Source of the DNA: Nitrososphaerota archaeon
GTDB lineage: Archaea > Thermoproteota > Bathyarchaeia > Bathyarchaeales > Bathycorpusculaceae
NCBI GenBank assembly: GCA_031282985.1
Contig: JAITCR010000046.1
Location: forward strand, 1 to 5,281
Reading direction: 5' to 3'
Length of the DNA stretch: 5,281 nt
The position numbers and the translations under genes were made by a program. The notes under the pieces were generated by a model. The model was not told the DNA's origin. It did no database searches and was given only the letters and a program-made list of their open reading frames with translations. Of the stretch, positions 1 through 5,232 are shown one piece after another; position 1 is the first letter of the stretch; each line of letters opens with the position of its first letter.

Positions 1-1
1 A

Positions 2-124
2 ACTGCCAAGATAATATCCAACGAGAAAAACAGTGATTTTACATCCAAACTTCGTGCCAACATACACAAACACAAAGGAAAAACGGATTCATTGGACAAT
101 AAAAAGTTCAGTTGCTATAGTTAA
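2..124 (+). CDS. possible C-terminal tail of an upstream gene (partial)
   Basis: This frame is open from the left edge for 40 codons and ends with TAA at 122-124. The peptide is hydrophilic and Lys/Asn/Ser rich (it contains KLRANIHKHKGKTDSLDN) and shows no recognisable domain. The stretch is A+C-rich on the + strand, like the 3' part of the synthase gene further on, which weakly favours coding on this strand. A reverse-strand frame is also open here, with an ATG at 63-61 running off the left edge, so the direction is not settled. I do not recognise a family. Confidence 0.3.
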   Translation, partial: TAKIISNEKNSDFTSKLRANIHKHKGKTDSLDNKKFSCYS

Positions 125-174
125 GAGGTTTTCGGAGGCTGCCTATAGAAAAAAAATTCATATCGCTTCAAAAG

Positions 175-184
175 TTTGCGTATA
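175..184. repeat. left 10-bp direct repeat (putative target-site duplication)
   Basis: TTTGCGTATA is identical to 357-366 and directly abuts the left inverted repeat. The preceding G (174) also matches the base before the right copy, but that base (356) is the last base of the right inverted repeat. Confidence 0.6.
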
Positions 185-201
185 CACGACAAACGTATGA
201 A
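185..201 (+). repeat. left terminal inverted repeat (17 bp)
   Basis: CACGACAAACGTATGAA matches the reverse complement of 340-356 at 16 of 17 positions. The single difference is T196 against G345. Similarity ends immediately inward of A201. Confidence 0.65.
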
Positions 202-339
202 GCAAAATAGGCGCAATATTTATAGCGTTGAAGTTTAACACGCTGACAAAATGTACTGTTTTACGATAAAAATCGCGTAATTAGAACAAAAATGGGTTGA
301 AAAGCGTCAAATTTTTGTCTTTTGTCTAAAATGGTACAG

Positions 340-356
340 TTCATGCGTTTGTCGTG
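340..356 (-). repeat. right terminal inverted repeat (17 bp)
   Basis: TTCATGCGTTTGTCGTG is the inverted partner of 185-201 and directly abuts the right direct repeat at 357. The stem would enclose a 138-base interior, so this is not a simple terminator hairpin. Confidence 0.65.
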
Positions 357-366
357 TTTGCGTATA
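357..366. repeat. right 10-bp direct repeat (putative target-site duplication)
   Basis: TTTGCGTATA is identical to 175-184. It overlaps the TATA-like GTATAAG at 362-368, so this copy may also serve as the core promoter of the downstream gene. Confidence 0.6.
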
Positions 367-368
367 AG
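362..368 (+). promoter_or_regulatory. candidate archaeal TATA box for the nicotinate phosphoribosyltransferase gene
   Basis: GTATAAG sits about 65 bp upstream of the ATG at 433, which would place a transcription start near 390 with a leader of roughly 40 nt containing a T7 run (418-424). A second candidate, TAATATTTT at 379-387, is equally possible. No convincing BRE was identified, so the assignment is weak. Confidence 0.25.
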
Positions 369-432
369 GGTTGTTTTGTAATATTTTGTTTGGCTAGAAA
401 GGATTAAATCGTAAGTCTTTTTTTAAGGTTGT

Positions 433-1818
433 ATGAGTCAGTTTCTTGGTGGCGTGTGTAAGGGAGAGGACATAGGGTTATTTACAGATTTTTATGAGCT
501 AACAATGTGTGCGTCGTATTTTGATAATCAGAATTTTAAGCCTGCTACGTTTGATCTTTTCATTAGACGTCTACCCGCGAATCGTTCTTATTTTTTGTTT
601 GCGGGTTTAGAGCAGGTTTTATTGTATTTGCAAAGTGTAAAGTTTACTGAGCAACATCTTGATTATCTTAAACGGCAAGGGTTTGAGTTACAGTTTTTGG
701 AGTATCTTCGAAATTTCAAATTTACTGGGGATGTGTGGTCAGTTCCAGAAGGAACAGTTGCGTTTCCTAATGAACCGCTTATCCGTATTACTGCACCTAT
801 TATTGAAGCTCAAGTTGTTGAAACATTCATTCTTAACACTGTTAATTTACAGACCACCATGGCAACTAAAGCTAGTCGTGTTGTACATGCTGCAAAAGGC
901 AAATCGGTTATTGAATTTGGTTTACGCAGAGAACACGGCATTGATGCAGGCATGAAAGTTGCAAGAAGCAGCTATATTGCCGGTTGTAAAGGGACATCTA
1001 ATGTGTTAGCGGGTATGGTATATGATATTCCTGTATTTGGAACAATGGCACATTCTTTTATTATGTCCTACCCAAAAGAACTGGATGCTTTTCGGGCGTT
1101 TGCTAAAACTTTTCCTGATAAATCCACTTTACTTATTGATACCTATGAGGAAATGGCAGGTTTAGAAAAAGCAATTATGGTAGCTAAAGAGTTGGAAACT
1201 AAAGGGTTTCGGCTTGGTGGGGTGCGGTTAGATAGTGGGGATTTAGCAGAGACCAGTAAGAAAGTTAGAAAAATTCTTGATGATAACAGTTTGGGGTATG
1301 TTAAAATTTTTGTCAGCGGTGACTTGGATGAATTTCGTATTGCCGAGTTGCTTAGCAAAGGAGCAAAAATTGATTCTTTTGGAGCAGGCACCAAAATGGG
1401 CACTTCATCTGATAGGCCTTACCTTGATGTTATCTATAAATTATGTGAAACCATGACAGCGCCTAATGTTTATTCCCCTAGTATGAAGCTAAGTTGTGAT
1501 AAGTTAACTTTGCCAAGTCGTAAGCAGGTTTATCGCTATAAAGATTCTGATGGTAATTATGTGAGAGATGTTATCGCTTTAGATTCTGAGAAGGTGTTAG
1601 ATGCAGAGCCGTTGCTTGTTAAAGTTATGTCTGAGGGAAAGATGACTTACACTTTGCCATCGTTAAATCAGATAAAAGATTTCGCTTCAGATAACCTGTG
1701 CAGACTTCCAGATAAGTATAAGGCACTAACGGATGTGGAGATGTATCCTGTGGAGTTAAGTCAAGAATTACAGGAGCTTGTCAAGATTTTGCGTGAAAGA
1801 TTGTTAGAAACAAGATAA
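433..1818 (+). CDS. pncB: nicotinate phosphoribosyltransferase
   Basis: This 461-residue protein should make nicotinate mononucleotide from nicotinate and PRPP, coupled to ATP hydrolysis, in the cytosolic Preiss-Handler route of NAD salvage. Family landmarks appear in order: the N-terminal substrate motif GLFTDFYELTM (15-25), EFGLRREHG (161-169), GTMAHS (203-208) with His207 as the expected phosphorylated histidine, RLDSGDL (265-271), and the phosphate-binding FGAGTKMGTSSDRPYLDVIYKL segment, here 317-329 then 330-338. The C-terminus carries the usual PDKYKAL-type segment near 426-432. Length is normal and the frame is intact. The ATG at 433 is preceded by a weak AAGG (425-428), only 4 nt away. 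The start is supported by the position of the N-terminal motif. Base use is G+T-rich. The gene is followed by a 123-bp gap, so it is probably a separate transcription unit from the thiolase gene. Confidence 0.96.
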   Translation: MSQFLGGVCKGEDIGLFTDFYELTMCASYFDNQNFKPATFDLFIRRLPANRSYFLFAGLEQVLLYLQSVKFTEQHLDYLKRQGFELQFLEYLRNFKFTGDVWSVPEGTVAFPNEPLIRITAPIIEAQVVETFILNTVNLQTTMATKASRVVHAAKGKSVIEFGLRREHGIDAGMKVARSSYIAGCKGTSNVLAGMVYDIPVFGTMAHSFIMSYPKELDAFRAFAKTFPDKSTLLIDTYEEMAGLEKAIMVAKELETKGFRLGGVRLDSGDLAETSKKVRKILDDNSLGYVKIFVSGDLDEFRIAELLSKGAKIDSFGAGTKMGTSSDRPYLDVIYKLCETMTAPNVYSPSMKLSCDKLTLPSRKQVYRYKDSDGNYVRDVIALDSEKVLDAEPLLVKVMSEGKMTYTLPSLNQIKDFASDNLCRLPDKYKALTDVEMYPVELSQELQELVKILRERLLETR

Positions 1819-1833
1819 TTAGTTATAACTGTG

Positions 1834-1863
1834 TCTAAATGATATATTTAGAATGATGTTTTT
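1834..1863 (+). terminator. small dyad followed by a short T-run (candidate 3'-end signal)
   Basis: A perfect inverted repeat TCTAAAT (1834-1840) / ATTTAGA (1846-1852) with a 5-nt loop lies 15 bp after the stop codon and is followed by T5 at 1859-1863. The stem is A+T-rich and weak. It could instead be a palindromic operator in front of the thiolase gene, since it contains the TATA-like ATATATTTA. Confidence 0.3.
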
Positions 1864-1877
1864 GGGTTTAATTTTAG

Positions 1878-1886
1878 TGTATATGG
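1878..1886 (+). promoter_or_regulatory. candidate TATA box for the thiolase-synthase operon
   Basis: TGTATATGG lies about 60 bp upstream of the thiolase start. A transcription start about 25 bp downstream would give a short leader. The region is A+T-rich throughout, so other TATA-like positions exist and the call is tentative. Confidence 0.2.
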
Positions 1887-1941
1887 CAAACACTTAATAG
1901 GGTTTTGTAAAAAGGGTATTGTTATTGTTTAATGGAAGAAA

Positions 1942-3147
1942 ATGAGCATGCAAAATCGTCCCGTAATAGTGGCTGTTGGCCGAACAAAATTTGGAGAACA
2001 TTACGGCAAAGAGCCAGAAAAGTTGATAGAGGAAGCGTGGCTTGCAGCTTCGAACGAATGTAATTTAGAACGTAAGAATTTGGAAACATGCTACATATCT
2101 GATTATTTTTTACCAATCACTAATAAGCTTGGTTTGGAAGAGGGTTTTCTTTCTGAGTTAACTGAGCTTCATGTTCCTATGGAGGTAACACGTTCTTTTA
2201 GTGCTGCACTTAAAACTGCGTGCCATGCGATACAGGCAGGTGTTTACAGTACAGCGTTAGTAGGTGGCATTGAAAAGATGACGGATCGTTGGGATAAGAT
2301 TCGTGATGATTTAATGTTACTTGATGATCCTTGGAGTTATTATGCGGGTGGAACAACAGAGGCAAATCATGAACTTATGTTACGTGCATACATTAAAAAG
2401 CATGGCATAAATGGTGAAAACCTTGAGAAATTGTATACTGCCTTAGCTCAGGTGGCAATTAAGAATCATGCTAATGGCGCAAAAAATTCGTATGCTCAAT
2501 ACCAACGTAAAATTAGTTTAGAAACTGTATTAAATTCACGTAAAACGGTAAACAAAGCATTAGGCTTATTTGATTATGCACCAGTAACTGACGGCGCTAC
2601 AGCTGTAATTCTTACAAGTGAAGAAGCCGCCAAAAAAATGGATATTACACCCGTGTACATCTATGAGTATAATTCCGCAACAGACTACTTGGACTATTCT
2701 GCTAGAGAGGCGTTAAGTCATTTTGTTGCAACACAAATTGCAATGAAAAAAGTTCTCAAAACAAGTAAGCTAGACGTTTGGGACATTAATCTTTGGCAAG
2801 TCAATGACCAGTCTACAATGATGGAGCTAGTTTCACTTGAAGATTTAGGTTACTGTGAACCGGGAACAGCTTGGAGGAGCATATCTGAGTCATGTCCAAA
2901 CGATAAGGGTTGTTATGTAATTAACGGTAAAGAGTTATATGTTAACATGAACGGCGGCTTAAAAGCAGATGGTAACCCGCTTGGAGCTGCAGGGGGGGCA
3001 CAAATTCATGAGCTTTTCCGTCAGTTAACTGGAAAGGCTGAACAGCGACAGGTGAGTATTGATGGAGCTACACCAAAATATGGTGGCGCATTAGAATTTG
3101 AAGGCTTTGGCACCAAGGCATATGTAAACATTTTAGGGAGAGAGTAA
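1942..3147 (+). CDS. archaeal/SCP-x-type thiolase-family protein lacking the catalytic Cys and His residues
   Basis: This 401-residue protein has the full thiolase fold by sequence: N-terminal VIVAVGRTKFGE (8-19), ALVGGIEKMTD (105-115), APVTDGATAVILTSEEAA (213-230), the loop NDQSTMMELVSLEDLGYCE (288-306), the MNGGLKADGNPLGAAGGAQ segment (336-354) and the C-terminal RQVS...YVNILGR. Its neighbour and overall form match the acetoacetyl-CoA thiolase that partners archaeal HMG-CoA synthase. The active site is not conserved. The usual CASG nucleophile loop reads TRSF (Thr83 at the Cys position, ungapped against ALKTACHAIQAG), HD-[AC]-F reads Asn288-Asp-Gln-Ser, GHP reads GNP (Asn345), and the C-terminal H-N-x-G-G site reads Leu384-Glu. 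The open frame and conserved scaffold argue against decay. Ordinary thiolase activity is unlikely; scaffold or aldolase-like roles are possible. Start: ATG 1942 or the in-frame ATG at 1948, which is better spaced from GGAAG (1934-1938). Confidence 0.9.
   Translation: MSMQNRPVIVAVGRTKFGEHYGKEPEKLIEEAWLAASNECNLERKNLETCYISDYFLPITNKLGLEEGFLSELTELHVPMEVTRSFSAALKTACHAIQAGVYSTALVGGIEKMTDRWDKIRDDLMLLDDPWSYYAGGTTEANHELMLRAYIKKHGINGENLEKLYTALAQVAIKNHANGAKNSYAQYQRKISLETVLNSRKTVNKALGLFDYAPVTDGATAVILTSEEAAKKMDITPVYIYEYNSATDYLDYSAREALSHFVATQIAMKKVLKTSKLDVWDINLWQVNDQSTMMELVSLEDLGYCEPGTAWRSISESCPNDKGCYVINGKELYVNMNGGLKADGNPLGAAGGAQIHELFRQLTGKAEQRQVSIDGATPKYGGALEFEGFGTKAYVNILGRE
3136..3144 (+). promoter_or_regulatory. 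Shine-Dalgarno supporting the TTG start at 3150
   Basis: GGGAGAGAG ends the thiolase gene. Its GGAG core (3137-3140) is 9 nt from TTG 3150. With only 2 bp between the stop codon (3145-3147) and this TTG, translational coupling is likely. The next in-frame Met would fall at residue 47, after the zinc ribbon, so it cannot be the start of the whole domain. Confidence 0.6.
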
Positions 3148-3149
3148 AA

Positions 3150-4655
3150 TTGAGCAGTGAACCAATAGAGCGTAGAGTATCTTACCTTGGCGATAGGTTA
3201 CGTGCAAATCGTTGTAAAATTTGTGGAAAAGAATACTTTGAAGTGCGTGATTACTGTGGAAAATGTGGCAGAAAAAGCTATGGCAAAATGGACAACATTG
3301 ACTTGTTTTATGATAAGGGCAAACTGGAATTTTGTACCTTAATTGATGAGCCAACTAACAAGTTTAGCAAACTTGAACGCTACGTTTTTGGCATAGTTAG
3401 CTTCCATAACGGCAAAATAAGGGTACCTGCAAGAATAACAGATCAACTCTTAAAAGGCAACAGTTTTGACCCCTCAAAACTAGAAGGCCGCGAGGTTACT
3501 CCACGATTTAGACGACGCTACTCTGTAGGTAAAAATGAAGTTGTCCCAACAATTTCCTTAGCATTCACAATAGCAGATGAATATTATCCTCATCAGGAAT
3601 ACAAAATTGTACAACCAACTAAAGACTATGAATTACCGGGCATTGTAGGCTATGGTGTTTACAGTTCACGTTTCCGCATAAAGGAAGAAGACATTGAACG
3701 TGCAGTACCCTTCATAGACGAAGACTCCGTAACAGCAGCTGTTGAAGCAGGAAAACTTGCACTTATACACTCAGGCCTTAACAGCAACTGGATAGGCAAA
3801 GTCTATGCAGGCTCAGAATCTAACCCATACGCAGTTAAACCAATAGCAGCCAAAGTAGCACAAGTATTACAATTAGGCGAACAAGACGGCGATTTACAAA
3901 GCGTTGACGCCATAGACACAGAATTTGCCTGCAAAGCCGCAACAAGCATGTTTAAAGATGCATGCGCCCTAGTAAACTATCCCCATTCAGACATTAACTA
4001 TACAATGGTCATAGGCACAGACAACTCCCAAGCCGCACCACGCGGATGCCCGGGAGGAGAACTCGACGCCTTTGTAGGCTACGGCGGAGCAGCCTACATA
4101 TTTGGCAAAAAAGACGTCATAGCCGAAATAGAAGGATGGTACAGCTGCACCTCAGACACCCCAGACTTCTGGCGCCGCGACGGCGAACAATACCCAATGC
4201 ACGGCGGCAGATTTACAGGCGACCCCGCATATCACAAACACGTACGAAAAGCAGCCAACAAAATGATGGAAAAAAGCAACATGAAACCCAACGACTTCGC
4301 CTATTTCGTTCCACACCAACCAAACCCAAGCTTCCCAGTACGCATAGCCAAAGAATTAGGCTTTAAAGAAGAACAATTCATGCCAGCAATACAAATGACC
4401 AAATTCGGTAACACCTACTCAGGAGCAGCCCTAATAGGCTTAGCAGCAATTCTAGACATTGCAAAACCAAACGACAACATAATAGTAACAAGCTACGGCT
4501 CAGGCGCAGGAAGCGACGCATATATACTACGAACAACAAACCAAATTATAGACAAAAGAAACCGCCAAAAAATCAACGTAAAAACCTTAGCAGAAAACCC
4601 ACACATCGAATACATCGACTACGCAACATACCGACGCTTAAAGCAAGGTATGTAA
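3150..4655 (+). CDS. DUF35 (zinc ribbon/OB-fold)::HMG-CoA synthase fusion, archaeal type
   Basis: This 501-residue protein has two parts. Residues 1-150 are a DUF35 domain: a zinc ribbon with Cys22, Cys25, Cys36 and Cys39, then an OB-fold (about 55-145, with VPARITD and a basic TPRFRRRY strand). Residues 163-501 are an archaeal HMG-CoA synthase, which condenses acetyl-CoA with acetoacetyl-CoA to give HMG-CoA for the mevalonate pathway to archaeal lipids. Catalytic residues are present: Glu223 in GSES, Cys261 in EFACKAAT and His389 in VPHQPNP. Also seen are TPDFWRRDGE (337-346), GNTYSG (420-425), YGSGAGSDAY (449-458) and the C-terminal YIDYATYRR. DUF35 is usually a separate bridging subunit between thiolase and synthase, so the fusion fits the adjacent thiolase gene. 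About 20 residues normally found between the RIKEEDI helix and the DED of the first strand region are missing. The start is TTG. Confidence 0.93.
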   Translation: MSSEPIERRVSYLGDRLRANRCKICGKEYFEVRDYCGKCGRKSYGKMDNIDLFYDKGKLEFCTLIDEPTNKFSKLERYVFGIVSFHNGKIRVPARITDQLLKGNSFDPSKLEGREVTPRFRRRYSVGKNEVVPTISLAFTIADEYYPHQEYKIVQPTKDYELPGIVGYGVYSSRFRIKEEDIERAVPFIDEDSVTAAVEAGKLALIHSGLNSNWIGKVYAGSESNPYAVKPIAAKVAQVLQLGEQDGDLQSVDAIDTEFACKAATSMFKDACALVNYPHSDINYTMVIGTDNSQAAPRGCPGGELDAFVGYGGAAYIFGKKDVIAEIEGWYSCTSDTPDFWRRDGEQYPMHGGRFTGDPAYHKHVRKAANKMMEKSNMKPNDFAYFVPHQPNPSFPVRIAKELGFKEEQFMPAIQMTKFGNTYSGAALIGLAAILDIAKPNDNIIVTSYGSGAGSDAYILRTTNQIIDKRNRQKINVKTLAENPHIEYIDYATYRRLKQGM

Positions 4656-4669
4656 ATCATGTTTAGGCT

Positions 4670-4909
4670 ATGAACAAAATTTTTTTCTTTGTGTTACTTT
4701 TCCTTTTTATATGCGAATCATTGGTAGCTATGTTTAACTCTGTTTCAGCATCGGATTTAGTTGAAAATTCTTGAAGTCCACTAGCAGCAATGAGTCAATC
4801 ACGTTATGGTTTAGGAGTTGTTGCTGTAGACGGGAAAAATTATGCTATCGAAGGTTCTATGGGATATGGCTTTGACAATAGTTTATTCGTAAGTACAAAT
4901 GAATGCTAG
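4670..4909 (+). pseudogene. decayed secreted kelch-repeat protein (N-terminal remnant)
   Basis: From ATG 4670 the frame encodes a typical signal peptide (MNKIFFFVLLFLFICESLVA, then an SVSA-type cleavage region). It reads ENS, stops at TGA 4772-4774, then continues in the same frame as SPLAAMSQSRYGLGVVAVDG and KNYAIEGSMGYG up to TAG 4907-4909. Kelch motifs normally read W-S-x-L-x-x-M then GLGVA-V-x-x-KIYAIGG. The TGA therefore sits at the expected Trp (TGG to TGA), and Asn and Glu replace the usual Ile and Gly. The frame ends after TNEC, where a kelch repeat would normally go on with Tyr-Asp-Pro. No further repeats follow. It would once have been an exported or surface beta-propeller protein. 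It is probably no longer functional, and its end coincides with the start of transposon-like sequence. Confidence 0.7.
4680..4709 (+). terminator. T-rich tract after the synthase gene (possible archaeal terminator)
   Basis: T7 at 4680-4686 is followed by further T-runs to about 4708, starting 25 bp after the synthase stop. Archaeal RNA polymerase commonly stops at such tracts without a hairpin. The same bases encode the Phe/Leu-rich signal peptide of the kelch remnant, so the T-richness may simply reflect that. Confidence 0.3.
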
Positions 4910-4953
4910 GTAGTGTCCTAATATACGATAGCCTTATGTAGTTTGGTTGTTTA

Positions 4954-5181
4954 ATGTTGCCCGTGAAAAGCATGTCAACGGGCAGTTTCAGAAGTCAAGT
5001 TAGCATAGTTTGTCAAAACCCTAAATGCACCCACTACCTAAAAGAAAAGGGCAAACACACCACAAAACAGGGCAAATACCACACAACAGATCACCAAAGA
5101 TGCCAATACATGCACTGCCACACATATTTCATGGAAACCAAAGGCACCCCCTATACAAAAAACGAGAGTGTTCACGTTTAG
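4954..5181 (+). pseudogene. IS1-like transposase fragment (N-terminal zinc ribbon only)
   Basis: The 75-codon frame contains CQNPKC (Cys20, Cys25), KHTTKQGKYHTTDHQ, then RCQYMHCHTYF (Cys50, Cys55) and ETKGTPY. This order (C-x4-C, Gly-rich basic stretch, Q-R-Y-x-C-x-x-C-x-x-x-F, T-K-G-T-P-L-Y) is the N-terminal zinc-ribbon region of IS1-like archaeal and bacterial transposases. In the second half of the ribbon, Cys and Tyr appear swapped (Cys50/Tyr52 where Tyr/Cys are expected). After GTP the frame departs from the family. A +1 shift at the C5 run (5147-5151) restores LYKK, suggesting a lost base. The helix-turn-helix and the DDE catalytic domain are absent. The true start is uncertain (ATG 4954 or 4972). 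It is probably non-functional. Confidence 0.6.
4958..4984. repeat. 7-bp inverted repeat (hairpin) at the start of the transposase remnant
   Basis: TGCCCGT (4958-4964) pairs perfectly with ACGGGCA (4978-4984) around a 13-nt loop. It is the most G+C-rich patch in an A+T-rich area and overlaps the first codons of the transposase-like frame. It could be an end structure of the lost element or a translation-limiting hairpin. Its role is unknown. Confidence 0.4.
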
Positions 5182-5232
5182 AGAGATTTGTGGTGTAATA
5201 TCTTTCACGAGTGGACAAGTAGATGGAAATTA

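Larger units (their letters stand above)
185..356. mobile_element. MITE-like element with terminal inverted repeats and target duplication
   Basis: A 172-bp non-coding segment begins with CACGACAAACGTATGAA (185-201) and ends with the reverse complement of that sequence with one mismatch (340-356). It is bounded exactly by two copies of TTTGCGTATA (175-184 and 357-366). Terminal inverted repeats abutting a perfect short direct repeat are the signature of a transposed element and its target-site duplication. The interior is A+T-rich and has no ORF, so this would be a non-autonomous element. I cannot name the parent IS family. It lies 76 bp upstream of the nicotinate phosphoribosyltransferase start, so it probably affects that promoter. 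The alternative is a pair of inverted regulator sites, but that does not explain the direct repeats. Confidence 0.6.

Noticed and set aside
115..148. Two copies of palindromic CTATAG (115-120, 143-148) as an operator pair
   Set aside because: A six-base palindrome repeated once in A+T-rich DNA is expected by chance; the flanks match only weakly.
659..955. Forward 98-codon ORF in another frame of the first gene
   Set aside because: It overlaps a conserved enzyme frame, and its low-complexity Leu-rich peptide is a shadow.
1143..1403. Reverse-strand 86-codon ORF
   Set aside because: It lies wholly inside the well-supported nicotinate phosphoribosyltransferase gene, and its Ser/Pro/Leu-rich product has no recognisable motif.
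1922..2116. Reverse 64-codon ORF at the thiolase start
   Set aside because: It overlaps the conserved N-terminus of the thiolase gene and has no motif or ribosome binding site support.
3133..3354. Reverse 73-codon ORF rich in Cys and His
   Set aside because: The Cys/His content comes from the antisense of the zinc-ribbon region; the forward frame has clear family motifs.
4046..4366. Forward 106-codon Arg-rich ORF
   Set aside because: It is an out-of-frame reading of the HMG-CoA synthase domain; the Arg and Pro richness follows from the A+C-rich composition.
4772..4774. In-frame TGA read as selenocysteine or Trp, making the kelch gene functional
   Set aside because: No SECIS-like element was recognised, other genes here use TGG for Trp, and the frame ends soon afterwards at TAG 4907 and then TAA, well before a full propeller.
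5205..5222. GAGTGGACAAGTAGAT as a right end matching TAGTGTCCTAA
   Set aside because: The match needs a gap and covers only about seven bases, so it is not convincing as an inverted repeat of the 4907-4921 sequence.
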